64,000 nt of DNA from Pseudomonas chlororaphis subsp. piscium (lineage in GTDB: Bacteria; Pseudomonadota; Gammaproteobacteria; Pseudomonadales; Pseudomonadaceae), in NCBI RefSeq assembly GCF_003850345.1, contig NZ_CP027707.1, positions 124,001 through 188,000 of the forward strand. Reading direction: 5' to 3'. Positions 29,901-37,287 of this stretch are shown here, one piece after another (positions within the stretch are counted from its first letter, which is position 1; each line of letters opens with the position of its first letter). Made by a program: the position numbers and the translations under genes. Under the pieces are notes generated by a model. It was given only the letters and a program-made list of their open reading frames with translations, was not told the DNA's origin and ran no database searches.

Positions 29901-32900
29901 AGCTACCACCAGCCAGGGCATCGTTTGGCGCCGTGAAATTCACAGTACCGGAAGACTCGCCCACCGGGATGGTGATGGTCTGACCGTTGGACAGGGTCAC
30001 CACGACCGGCGAACCAGTCACTGGAGCGGTCACCGACGCGGTGTAAACCACGGTGCCGCCTTCGGCGACGCTAGGTGTAGCGGTCAGGCTGACGGTCGAG
30101 GTGTCGATAGTGTCGGTGACATCAGTCACAGCCGGAGTAGTGCTTGGCACCAGGTTTTCAAAGTTACCGCCAGCGGCATCCTTGATGGTGACTTCAACCT
30201 TGCCGGCGTCTTTGTAGACGTCATCGGCTGGGGCGGCCACGGTCACGGAGCCTGTGGTTGCACCCGCGGCAATGGTAATCACCGCGCCGTTCGACAAGGT
30301 CACGGTGACTGGTGTGCCCGCGGCGTTGGTCAGAGTCGCGGTGTAAACGATCGAGCCGCCTTCTGCCACGGTGTCTGTCGCACTGAGGCTCAGAGTGGTG
30401 GTGTCCGGAGTATCAGTAACCGATGTCTCGGCAGGCTTGCTGTCGACGTCCAGCTTCTCGTAGTTACCGCCAGTCGCACCGGTAATGGTCGTGCTCAGGG
30501 AGCTACCGCCAGCCAGTGCGTCGTTTGGAGCGGTGAAGTTCACAGTGCCAGAAGACTCGCCCACTGGAATAGTGATGGTCTGGCCGTTGGACAGGGTGAC
30601 CACGACTGGCGAGCCGGTCACTGGAGCGGTGACCGACGCGGTGTAAACCACGGTGCCACCCTCAGCCACGGACGGCGTGGCCGTCAGCGAAACGGTGCTG
30701 GTGTCGATGGTGTCGGTGACATCGGTGACCGCTGGGGTGGTGCTCGGCACCAGGTTTTCGAAGTTGCCGCCGGTGGCGTCCTTGATGCTCACCTCAACCT
30801 TGCCGGCATCTTTGTACACATCGTCAGCTGGCGCCGCGACGGTGATGGAGCCAGTGGTAGCACCTGCAGCGATAGTAATCACGGCGCCGTTGCTCAGGGT
30901 CACGGTCACTGGAGTGCCCGCGGCATTGGTCAGAGTCGCGGTGTAAACGATCGAACCGCCCTCGGCGACAGTTTCAGTCGCTGCCAGGCTGAGTGTGGTG
31001 GTGTCTGGCGTATCGGTGACCGATGTCTCGGCAGGCTTGCTGTCGACGTCCAGCTTCTCGTAATTGCCGCCGGTGGCACCGGTAATGGTGGTGCTCAAGG
31101 AGCTGCCGCCAGCCAGTGCATCGTTTGGCGCGGTGAAGTTCACGGTGCCGGACGATTCACCTACAGGAATGGTGATGGTCTGGCCATTCGACAGGGTGAC
31201 GACCACGGGCGAGCCGGTGACTGGAGCCGTCACGGACGCGGTGTAAACAACAACACCGCCTTCGGCCACGGATGGAGTCGCAGTCAGCGAAACAGTCGAA
31301 GTGTCGATGGTGTCGGTGACATCGGTGACCGCCGGAGTGGTGCTCGGTACCAGATTTTCAAAGTTGCCACCGGTGGCGTCCTTGATGGTGACTTCAACCT
31401 TGCCAGCGTCCTTGTACACATCGTCAGCTGGCGCCGCGACAGTCACGGAACCGGTGGTAGCACCTGCAGCGATAGTGATCACCGCGCCGTTGCTCAGAGT
31501 TACGGTTACCGGAGTCCCGGCTGCGTTGGTCAGGGTTGCGGTGTAAACAATCGAGCCACCCTCAGCGACAGTATCAGTCGCAGTCAGGCTGAGGGTAGTG
31601 GTATCCGGAGTATCGGTGACCGAGGTATCAGCCGGCTTGCTATCAACATCCAGTTTTTCGTAGTTGCCACCCGTTGCACCGGTGATGGTGGTGCTCAGGG
31701 AGCTGCCGCCCGCCAGCGGGCTGTTCGGGGCAACGAAGTTCACCGACCCGCTGCTTTCGCCTACCGGGATGGTAATGGTCTGGCCGTTCGACAGCGTTAC
31801 GACCACTGGCGAGCCGGTCACTGGAGCAGTGACCGATGCGGTGTAGACCACGGTTTCGCCTTCGGCGACGGTCGCGGTTGCGGTCAGGCTGACGGTCGAG
31901 GTGTCGATGGTATCGGTCACATCGGTGACGGCAGGCGTGGTGCTTGGCACCAGGTTTTCAAAGTTGCCGCCGGTAGCGTCCTTGATGGTCGCTTCGATCT
32001 TGCCGGCGTCCTTGTACACATCGTCCGCCGGGGCGGCGATAGTGACGGAGCCCGTGGTGGCACCGGCGGCAATGTTGATTACGGCACCGTTCGACAGGGT
32101 CACGGTTACCGGCGTGCCGGCCGCATTGGTCAGGGTTGCGGTGTAAACAATCGAGCCACCCTCAGCGACAGTATCAGTCGCCGTCAGGCTCAGAGTAGTA
32201 GTGTCCGGGGTATCGGTAACCGAGGTGTCAGCAGGCTTGCTGTCGACATCGAGTTTTTCGTAGTTACCGCCCGTTGCACCGGTGATGGTGGTGCTCAGCG
32301 AACTGCCGCCTGCCAGGGCATCGTTTGGCGCCGTGAAGTTCACGGTACCGGAAGACTCGCCCACCGGGATGGTGATGGTCTGTCCGTTGGACAGGGTCAC
32401 TACAACCGGCGAACCGGTCACTGGAGCGGTCACGGATGCGGTGTAAACCACGGTGCCGCCTTCGGCCACAGATGGAGTGGCGGTCAGGCTGACGGTCGAT
32501 GTATCAATGGTGTCAGTCACGTCGGTAACGGCTGGCGTGGTACTTGGCACCAGGTTCTCGAAGTTGCCGCCAGCGGCATCCTTGATGGTGACTTCGACTT
32601 TACCCGCATCCTTGTATACATCGTCAGCAGGCGCTGCGACGGTGACAGAACCGGTAGTGGCGCCAGCGGCGATGGTGATCACCGCGCCATTGCTCAGGGT
32701 TACGGTCACCGGAGTGCCCGCTGCGTTGGTCAGGGTCGCGGTGTAAACAATGGACCCACCCTCAGCGACGGTATCGGTCGCAGTTAGGCTGAGGGTAGTG
32801 GTATCCGGAGTATCGGTGACCGAGGTGTCGGCAGGTTTGCTGTCGACATCGAGCTTCTCGTAGTTGCCGCCAGTCGCGCCGGTGATGGTGGTGCTCAGGG

Positions 32901-35900
32901 AGCTGCCGCCCGCCAGGGCATCGTTTGGCGCCGTGAAATTCACAGTGCCGGAAGACTCACCCACTGGGATGGTGATGGTCTGGCCATTCGACAGGGTGAC
33001 GACCACAGGCGAGCCAGTCACTGGCGCGGTCACGGAGGCGGTGTAAACGACTACTCCACCCTCTGCCACGCTAGGTGTAGCGGTCAGGCTGACGGTCGAA
33101 GTATCGATGGTGTCAGTCACGTCGGTAACGGCTGGCGTGGTGCTTGGCACCAGGTTCTCGAAGTTGCCGCCAGCGGCATCCTTGATGGTGACTTCGACTT
33201 TACCCGCATCCTTGTACACATCGTCAGCAGGCGCTGCGACGGTGACGGAGCCCGTGGTAGCACCGGCAGCGATAGTAATCACGGCGCCGTTGCTCAGGGT
33301 CACGGTGACAGGCGTGCCCGCGGCATTGGTCAGTGTCGCGGTGTAAACGATCGAACCACCTTCAGCGACGGTGTCGGTCGCGCTGAGGGTCAGGTTGGTG
33401 GTGTCTGGCGTATCGGTAACCGAGGTGTCAGCTGGTTTGCTATCAACATCGAGTTTTTCATAGTTACCGCCGGTTGCGCCGGTGATGGTGGTGCTCAAAG
33501 AGCTGCCGCCTGCCAGAGCGTCATTCGGCGCAGTGAAGTTCACTGTGCCAGAGGACTCGCCCACTGGAATAGTGATGGTCTGGCCATTCGACAGGGTGAC
33601 GACCACAGGCGAGCCAGTCACTGGCGCGGTCACGGAGGCGGTGTAAACGACCACTCCACCCTCTGCCACGCTAGGTGTAGCGGTCAGGCTGACGGTCGAG
33701 GTGTCGATGGTGTCAGTCACGTCGGTAACGGCTGGCGTGGTGCTTGGCACCAGGTTCTCGAAGTTGCCGCCAGCGGCATCCTTGATGGTGACTTCGACTT
33801 TACCCGCATCCTTGTATACATCGTCAGCAGGCGCCGCGACAGTCACGGAACCGGTGGTAGTACCTGCAGCGATGGTGATCACCGCGCCATTGCTCAGGGT
33901 TACGGTCACCGGAGTGCCCGCAGCGTTGGTCAAGGTGGCCGTATAAACGATCGAACCGCCTTCAGCGACAGTGTCGGTCGCGCTGAGCGTCAGATTGGTG
34001 GTGTCTGGCGTATCGGTAACCGAGGTGTCAGCTGGTTTGCTATCAACATCCAGCTTCTCGTAGTTGCCACCGGTAGCACCGGTAATGGTCGCGCTCAGGG
34101 AGCTACCGCCTGCCAGGGCGTCGTTCGGCGCAGTGAAGTTCACGGTGCCGGAGGACTCGCCCACAGGAATAGTGATGGTCTGGCCATTCGACAGAGTGAC
34201 CACGACAGGCGAACCAGTGACCGGAGCCGTTACGGAGGCGGTGTAAACGACAACGCCACCTTCAGCCACAGACGGAGTGGCCGTCAGCGAAACAGTGCTG
34301 GTATCGATGGTGTCGGTCACGTCAGTGACGGCTGGTGTGGTGCTTGGCACCAGGTTCTCGAAATTACCGCCAGCGGTCTCTTTGATGCTGACTTCGACTT
34401 TGCCTGCGTCCTTGTACACATCATCAGCCGGGGCGGCGACAGTCACGGAGCCCGTGGTGGCGCCCGCAGCAATAGTGATCACTGCACCGTTCGACAGAGT
34501 CACGGTCACTGGCGTACCAGCGGCATTGGTCAAGGTCGCGGTGTAAACGATCGAGCCACCCTCAGCGACAGTATCGGTCGCTGTCAGGCTCAGATTGGTG
34601 GTGTCCGGGGTGTCGGTAACCGAGGTTTCGGCAGGCTTGCCGTCGACGTCCAGTTTCTCGTAGTTGCCTCCAGTCGCACCGGTAATGGTCGCGCTCAGGG
34701 AGCTACCGCCAGCGAGGGCATCGTTAGGTGCCGTGATATTGACGGTGCTGGAAGACTCGCCCACCGGAATCGTGATGGTTTGGCCATTCGACAGGGTTAC
34801 CACTACCGGCGAACCGGTCACTGGAGCGGTCACGGACGCGGTGTAAACCACGGTGCCGCCTTCAGCCACAGACGGAGTGGCGGTCAGCGAAACAGTCGAC
34901 GTATCGATGGTGTCGGTGATGTCCGTCACCGCTGGCGTGGTGCTTGGCACCAGGTTCTCGAAGTTGCCGCCAGTGGCGTCCTGGATGGTCGCTTCGACCT
35001 TGCCGGCGTCCTTGTAGACGTCGTCGGCAGGCGCGGCAACGCTCACCGAACCTGTGGTCGCGCCAGCGGCGATGGTAATCACCGCGCCGTTGCTCAGGGT
35101 CACGGTGACTGGCGTGCCGGCCGGGTTGGTCAGGGTGGCGGTGTAGACGATCGAGCCGCCTTCGGCGACCGAGCCGCTGGCCGACAGGCTCAGACCGGTG
35201 TCGTCCACCGAGTCGGTGATGACGGTTTGCGCCGGGGTGGTGTCGGGCGTCAGTTGTTCGAAGTTGCCGCCAGTGGTGCCGGTAATGCTGGTGCTGACCG
35301 TGCTGCCATTGTTGTAGACGTCATTGGCCGGGGTATCGACCACCACAGTGCCAACGGTTTTACCGGCCTCGATAACGATGGTCGAGCCGTTGGACAGGGT
35401 CACGGTAACCGGAGTCTGCGCCGGGTTGGTCAGGGTCGCGGTGTAGGTGATCTGGCCGCCTTCCACAACGGTGCCGGTAGCGGTCAGGCTCAGGCCGGTA
35501 TTGTCCACCGAATCGGTCACGGTGGTCTGTGCCGGCGTGGTGCTTGGCACCAGGTTTTCGAAGTTGCCGCCGGTAGCCCCGGTAATGCTGGTGCTGACCG
35601 TGCTGCCGTTGTTGTAGACGTCATTGGCCGGGGTATCGACCACCACGGTGCCAGTGGTTTTACCGGCGTCGATGGTGATGGTCGAACCGTTGGACAGGGT
35701 CACGGTGACCGGGGTCTGCGCCGGGTTGGTCAGGGTCGCGGTGTAGGTGATCTGGCCGCCTTCGACGATTGTGCCGTTGGCGGTCAGGGTCAGGCCGGTG
35801 GTGTCCGGCGAGTCGGTGATGGTGGTCACCGCCGGCGTCGGGTTCGGTACCAGGTTCTCGAAGTTGCCGCCGGTAGCGCCGGTAATGCTGGTGCTGACGG

Positions 35901-36930
35901 TGCTGCCGTTGTTGTAGACATCGTTCGGCGGGGTGTCGACCACCACGGTGCCGACGGTCTGGCCGGCGTCGATGGTGATGGTCGAGCCATTGGACAGGGT
36001 CACGGTGACCGGGGTCTGCGCCGGGTTGGTCAGGGTCGCGGTATAGGTGATCTGGCCACCCTCGGTCACGCTGGAGCCCGCGGTCAGGGTCACGGTGGTG
36101 GTGTCCACGGTGTCCGTGACCTGGGTGACGGCTGGCGTCGGGTCGACGGTCACCACCAGGCCACCGCCGCCGGTGGTGCCGGTGACGCCCACGCTGATCT
36201 GTTTCGGGTCGTTGTAGACGGTGTCGTTCGGTGCCATCGGGACGTTGATGGTGCCGGTCAGCTGCCCGGCCGGAATCACGATCACCGAGCCGTTGGACAG
36301 GGTGATGGTCAGGCCGGTCAGCGGCGCCTGGGTCAGCGTGGCGGTGTACACCAGCACGCCGCCAGCTTCGGTAATGGTCGGGGTTGCACTCAGGGTCAGG
36401 GTCGAGTCGCGCAGGATCTCGGCGGTAGCGCTGTTGTCATTGGTGGTCAGCGCCCCGGTGGTGTCTTGCGCTGCGGTGCCCGCTGCACCGAGGCCCGCGG
36501 TCGGGAAGCCGATGGTCGGGGCAACCTGGCCCGCCGTGGCGTCGAGCATCACGAAGCTGTGGCCGCCGCCGGCAGCGCCGCCGGTACCCGCGGCGGTCGG
36601 GCCGGCTGCGGTGGCTTCCAGGTCGGTGGTCGGGTCCGCGCCGGCGACGATCGCCTGCTGCAGTTCAGCGACTGACGGTGCGGCCTGCTCGGCGGCCTCG
36701 GCCAGGTCGGTGCTGGAGTCCGGAGCGCTGCCGCTCCATTGGGTCTCACGGCCCAGGTCCAGGGTCCGGCCATCGGCCAGTTCCAGGCTGACGGCGCCCG
36801 CCAGGCCGGTATCGACCTGGTCGCCTACGTACAGGCGATCACCCTCAACGAGTACGCGGCGAACCCCTTCAGGGGATACGACGAAAACTTGGCCAACAAT
36901 GCTTTTGACGGTAGCAACAACACTGCTCAT
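20989..36930 (-). CDS. lapA: LapA giant RTX adhesin
   Basis: 5313 aa surface adhesin for irreversible attachment and biofilm. Residues 1-130 are the outer-membrane retention module, with two LapG-type TAAG motifs at 107-110 and 112-115. Five ~100-aa repeats and then seventeen ~200-aa repeats run from about 170 to 4070. C-terminal modules follow: a Calx-beta-like domain (about 4075-4190), a cadherin-like stretch (4336-4470), a PA14-like domain (about 4484-4620), a von Willebrand A domain with MIDAS DSSGSMS (about 4805-4990), RTX nonapeptides (GGNGNDILFGD near 5090; a block at about 5155-5210 with GGKGNDILLGG) and an uncleaved type I signal. It is exported by LapEBC and released by LapG. No frameshift is visible despite the repeats. 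It is divergent from lapE. Confidence 0.97.
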   Translation of the reverse strand: MSSVVATVKSIVGQVFVVSPEGVRRVLVEGDRLYVGDQVDTGLAGAVSLELADGRTLDLGRETQWSGSAPDSSTDLAEAAEQAAPSVAELQQAIVAGADPTTDLEATAAGPTAAGTGGAAGGGHSFVMLDATAGQVAPTIGFPTAGLGAAGTAAQDTTGALTTNDNSATAEILRDSTLTLSATPTITEAGGVLVYTATLTQAPLTGLTITLSNGSVIVIPAGQLTGTINVPMAPNDTVYNDPKQISVGVTGTTGGGGLVVTVDPTPAVTQVTDTVDTTTVTLTAGSSVTEGGQITYTATLTNPAQTPVTVTLSNGSTITIDAGQTVGTVVVDTPPNDVYNNGSTVSTSITGATGGNFENLVPNPTPAVTTITDSPDTTGLTLTANGTIVEGGQITYTATLTNPAQTPVTVTLSNGSTITIDAGKTTGTVVVDTPANDVYNNGSTVSTSITGATGGNFENLVPSTTPAQTTVTDSVDNTGLSLTATGTVVEGGQITYTATLTNPAQTPVTVTLSNGSTIVIEAGKTVGTVVVDTPANDVYNNGSTVSTSITGTTGGNFEQLTPDTTPAQTVITDSVDDTGLSLSASGSVAEGGSIVYTATLTNPAGTPVTVTLSNGAVITIAAGATTGSVSVAAPADDVYKDAGKVEATIQDATGGNFENLVPSTTPAVTDITDTIDTSTVSLTATPSVAEGGTVVYTASVTAPVTGSPVVVTLSNGQTITIPVGESSSTVNITAPNDALAGGSSLSATITGATGGNYEKLDVDGKPAETSVTDTPDTTNLSLTATDTVAEGGSIVYTATLTNAAGTPVTVTLSNGAVITIAAGATTGSVTVAAPADDVYKDAGKVEVSIKETAGGNFENLVPSTTPAVTDVTDTIDTSTVSLTATPSVAEGGVVVYTASVTAPVTGSPVVVTLSNGQTITIPVGESSGTVNFTAPNDALAGGSSLSATITGATGGNYEKLDVDSKPADTSVTDTPDTTNLTLSATDTVAEGGSIVYTATLTNAAGTPVTVTLSNGAVITIAAGTTTGSVTVAAPADDVYKDAGKVEVTIKDAAGGNFENLVPSTTPAVTDVTDTIDTSTVSLTATPSVAEGGVVVYTASVTAPVTGSPVVVTLSNGQTITIPVGESSGTVNFTAPNDALAGGSSLSTTITGATGGNYEKLDVDSKPADTSVTDTPDTTNLTLSATDTVAEGGSIVYTATLTNAAGTPVTVTLSNGAVITIAAGATTGSVTVAAPADDVYKDAGKVEVTIKDAAGGNFENLVPSTTPAVTDVTDTIDTSTVSLTATPSVAEGGVVVYTASVTAPVTGSPVVVTLSNGQTITIPVGESSGTVNFTAPNDALAGGSSLSTTITGATGGNYEKLDVDSKPADTSVTDTPDTTTLSLTATDTVAEGGSIVYTATLTNAAGTPVTVTLSNGAVITIAAGATTGSVTVAAPADDVYKDAGKVEVTIKDAAGGNFENLVPSTTPAVTDVTDTIDTSTVSLTATPSVAEGGTVVYTASVTAPVTGSPVVVTLSNGQTITIPVGESSGTVNFTAPNDALAGGSSLSTTITGATGGNYEKLDVDSKPADTSVTDTPDTTTLSLTATDTVAEGGSIVYTATLTNAAGTPVTVTLSNGAVINIAAGATTGSVTIAAPADDVYKDAGKIEATIKDATGGNFENLVPSTTPAVTDVTDTIDTSTVSLTATATVAEGETVVYTASVTAPVTGSPVVVTLSNGQTITIPVGESSGSVNFVAPNSPLAGGSSLSTTITGATGGNYEKLDVDSKPADTSVTDTPDTTTLSLTATDTVAEGGSIVYTATLTNAAGTPVTVTLSNGAVITIAAGATTGSVTVAAPADDVYKDAGKVEVTIKDATGGNFENLVPSTTPAVTDVTDTIDTSTVSLTATPSVAEGGVVVYTASVTAPVTGSPVVVTLSNGQTITIPVGESSGTVNFTAPNDALAGGSSLSTTITGATGGNYEKLDVDSKPAETSVTDTPDTTTLSLAATETVAEGGSIVYTATLTNAAGTPVTVTLSNGAVITIAAGATTGSITVAAPADDVYKDAGKVEVSIKDATGGNFENLVPSTTPAVTDVTDTIDTSTVSLTATPSVAEGGTVVYTASVTAPVTGSPVVVTLSNGQTITIPVGESSGTVNFTAPNDALAGGSSLSTTITGATGGNYEKLDVDSKPAETSVTDTPDTTTLSLSATDTVAEGGSIVYTATLTNAAGTPVTVTLSNGAVITIAAGATTGSVTVAAPADDVYKDAGKVEVTIKDAAGGNFENLVPSTTPAVTDVTDTIDTSTVSLTATPSVAEGGTVVYTASVTAPVTGSPVVVTLSNGQTITIPVGESSGTVNFTAPNDALAGGSSLSTTITGATGGNYEKLDVDSKPADTSVTDTPDTTTLSLAATETVAEGGSIVYTATLTNAAGTPVTVTLSNGAVITIAAGATTGSVTVAAPADDVYKDAGKVEVSIKDAVGGNFENLVPNTTPAVTDVTDTIDTSTVSLTATPSVAEGGVVVYTASVTAPVTGSPVVVTLSNGQTITIPVGESSGTVNFTAPNDALAGGSSLSTTITGATGGNYEKLDVDSKPAETSVTDTPDTTNLTLSATDTVAEGGSIVYTATLTNAAGTPVTVTLSNGAVITIAAGATTGSVTVAAPADDVYKDAGKVEATIKDATGGNFENLVPSTTPAVTDVTDTIDTSTVSLTATPSVAEGGVVVYTASVTAPVTGSPVVVTLSNGQTITIPVDESSGTVNFTAPNDALAGGSSLSTTITGATGGNYEKLDVDGKPAETSVTDTPDTTNLTLSATDTVAEGGSIVYTATLTNAAGTPVTVTLSNGAVITIAAGATTGSVTVAAPADDVYKDAGKVEVTIKDAAGGNFENLVPSTTPAVTDVTDTIDTSTVSLTATPSVAEGGTVVYTASVTAPVTGSPVVVTLSNGQTITIPVGESSGTVNFTAPNDALAGGSSLSTTITGATGGNYEKLDVDSKPADTSVTDTPDTTNLTLSATDTVAEGGSIVYTATLTNAAGTPVTVTLSNGAVITIAAGATTGSVTVAAPADDVYKDAGKVEATIKDASGGNFENLVPSTTPAVTDVTDTIDTSTVSLTATPSVAEGGTVVYTASVTAPVTGSPVVVTLSNGQTITIPVGASSGTVNFVAPNDALAGGSSLSTTIKDATGGNYEKLAIDSKPADTSVTDTPDTTTLSLTATDTVAEGGSIVYTATLTNAAGTPVTVTLSNGAVITIAAGATTGTVTVAAPADDVYKDAGTVQATIQTATGGNFESLVPSTTPAVTNVTDTIDTSTVSLTATPSVAEGGTVVYTASVTAPVTGSPVMVTLSNGQTITIPVGASSGTVNFVAPNDALAGGSSLSATIKDATGGNYEKLAIDSKPADTSVTDTPDTTTLSLTATDTVAEGGSIVYTATLTNAAGTPVTVTLSNGAVITIAAGATTGTVTVAAPADDVYKDAGTVQATIQTATGGNFESLVPSTTPAVTNVTDTIDTSTVSLTATSNVAEGGTVVYTASVTAPVTGSPVVVTLSNGQTITIPVGASSGTVNFVAPNDALAGGSSLSTTITNATGGNYEKLAVDSKPANTTVTDTPDTTSLTLSATNTVAEGGSIVYTATLTNAAGTPVTVTLSNGAVITIAAGATTGTVTVAAPADDVYKDAGTVQATIQTATGGNFENLVPSTTPAVTNVTDTIDTSTVSLTATSNVAEGGTVVYTASVTAPVTGSPVVVTLSNGQTITIPVGASSGTVNFVAPNDALAGGSSLSTTITNATGGNYEKLAVDSNPANTTVTDTPDTTSLTLSATNTVAEGGSIVYTATLTNAAGTPVTVTLSNGAVITIAAGATTGTVTVAAPADDVYKDAGTVQATIQTATGGNFENLVPSTAPAVTNVTDTIDTSTVSLTATSNVAEGGTVVYTASVTAPVTGSPVVVTLSNGQTITIPVGASSGTVNFVAPNDALAGGSSLSTTITNATGGNYEKLAVDSKPADTTVTDTPDTTNLSLSATSSVAEGGSIVYTATLTNAAGTAMTVTLSNGAVINIAAGATTGTVTVAAPTDDVYIDAGNVSASIASTTGGNFEHLVPSTTPAVTSVTDTINTTTVSINGSTSVTEGQTATYTVSLTSPAQTEVTLKISYSGTAADGSDFTGVYTVKIPAGASSASFNVATIDDKITESTENFVVKIDSATGGNFENLVVSGTNGSVTTSIIDNDAPPVLDLDANNSSGATGADYKVTFTENTPGAGVSIADTDLSITDPDSTMLTGATIVLTNRQPGDELNLGNSVNGITINANSQAGTITLTLSGNATLADYMQQIKNITFTNSSEDPSTTPRTITVTVTDGSNYSNVATTTVNVVAVNDAPVATGGAVTGTEDTALTLTWATFGVSDVDSPAASLGVKITQLPGDGKLQYLDGSTWKDVATNQTFSKADIDAGKLRFTPDANESGVDGYNGSGVGNQQADYAQIKFQPTDGQALGNTGTVKIDITPVADAPTLGVASNSVNSIGLLKESWSSLSGLGTNGNGITGDALKTVFNNSGNPTSSSTVTNAQSDASVAGGSGSKTSGLIYLEAGKTYSFSGVGDDSLLITIGGKNVATATWGAGGSISGSFTPTTSGYYTLDIYHANQSGPGSYDVNLSVNGSTPVDLSSANIPMYPSETALTNAGVTLSELHGSNGEGYYDGYKLNEGAEGGSVKLSKITTALTDTDGSESLSVKIGGIPAGSVLSDGAGHTFTAGSSVSEVNVTGWNLGTLTITPPSHYNGSFNLTVTSTSTESLGGSAISTAQIPVTVYPATYSASVATAGDDNFVGTEGNDIMVADVAGLNVVQGKNYNIAFMVDSSGSMSDASLSAAKNSLTTVFNTLKNSLGSSTSGTVNIFLADFDTQVNKQISVNLNDPNALTLLKSVLDSMASGGGTNYEDVFKTTANFFQSSAATSNTNATNLTYFITDGKPTYYQTGEQTNPILYGSVRLDSVITTSNYQLGDTVRLQPDSTHLIDINSSGSVTVWTQAWGSWSSYNAGTLHAQGDGTYELSSLAGAGSYTNNATTTNSGSGFALLSNLSQVEAIGLNNDVSLNDLKPYDTDNTPQTNIDPSNLADAILGHTEATMPGADTVNGGNGNDILFGDLVSFNGIAGEGYQAMQAFVAQKTGVAASSVTTSNVHQYITEHYTDFDVSGAHDGNDTLLGGAGNDIIFGQGGNDLLDGGKGNDILLGGTGNDTLIGGAGNDILIGGSGADTFVWKAGDTGNDVIKDFKASEGDRIDLRDLLQGESASTIDNFLKITTVDGTSTLQVSSEGKLNAAGGIANADVTIKLEGNNWSNTNINSLIAGSDPTIKIDHNNS
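24721..34920 (-). repeat. LapA central array: 17 tandem 600-bp repeats
   Basis: Seventeen consecutive units of exactly 600 bp, each coding about 200 aa made of two related 100-aa halves. Half A carries TNAAGTPVTVTLSNGAVI and DDVYKDAG; half B carries APVTGSPVVVTLSNGQTI and NDALAGGSSL. Equivalent sites recur every 600 bp without drift from 24.7 to 34.9 kb. Neighbouring units differ at many synonymous positions. The lapA C-terminal-side units (24721-27720) read GASSGTVNFVAPND in half B, while the others mostly read GESSGTVNFTAPND. Confidence 0.95.
34921..36420 (-). repeat. LapA N-terminal array: five 300-bp single repeats
   Basis: Next to the unique N-terminus the period drops from 600 to 300 bp. 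The single units (34921, 35221, 35521, 35821 and a divergent one from 36121) encode half-A-like sequence with TNPAQTPVTVTLSNGSTI and NDVYNNGSTVSTSI. They look like the monomeric ancestor of the dimeric array or a boundary zone no longer homogenised with it. The last unit (36121-36420) is the most divergent. Confidence 0.88.
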
Positions 36931-37046
36931 TGAGGATTCTCCGGGGGGTACCGTTCAGTAGACTTCCATGTTCCTGACGGGCATACGCCGACGCAGTCTG
37001 GACGTTCTTCAGAGTGTAGAAACACGTGATTTTGACGCGAATAATT

Positions 37047-37060
37047 GTCAATAAATTGGC
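37047..37060. promoter_or_regulatory. FleQ box (near-consensus) at the lapA promoter
   Basis: 'gtcaataaattggc' matches the published FleQ consensus GTCaNTAAAtTGAC at all positions but one. FleQ is the c-di-GMP-responsive regulator known to control lapA in P. putida. The site lies about 117 bp upstream of the lapA start and about 230 bp upstream of lapE. Confidence 0.75.
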
Positions 37061-37085
37061 TATATTTTTTTGCTATTAACCATAT

Positions 37086-37099
37086 GCCAAACTATTGAC
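37086..37099. promoter_or_regulatory. Second, weaker FleQ-like box
   Basis: 'gccaaactattgac' keeps the outer half-sites of the FleQ motif (10 of 14 positions by eye). Its centre is 39 bp from the centre of the first box, close to four helical turns, so cooperative binding is possible. Confidence 0.4.
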
Positions 37100-37287
37100 C
37101 TTCTGAGTGTCATCCTAAACAATCGTCAAGGTAATGTCACATTGATATTCATGCGGCGACCTGTCTAAAAGTGTGTGACCCAGTTCATGGTTTGAACTTT
37201 CCGATATACGGTCATTCCGGTTGCCATCATCCGATGCAGCACCTCGTTTTGCTGTGATTTGGGACAAGAAGTCCTGGGAACCCCTCT

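Larger units (their letters stand above)
36931..37287. other. lapA / lapE divergent intergenic region
   Basis: 357 bp, clearly AT-rich between about 37015 and 37150 in contrast to both flanking genes. It holds the lapA promoter on the minus strand and the lapEBC promoter on the plus strand. It includes a near-consensus FleQ box (37047-37060) and a weaker one (37086-37099), listed separately. No small gene is seen. Confidence 0.75.

Noticed and set aside
24721..36420. CRISPR-like or satellite array
   Set aside because: The repeats are 300/600 bp, in frame and protein-coding; there are no short direct repeats with unique spacers.
36739..36933. Short plus-strand ORF upstream of lapE
   Set aside because: It is antisense to the lapA 5' end and mirrors its codons; no independent evidence.
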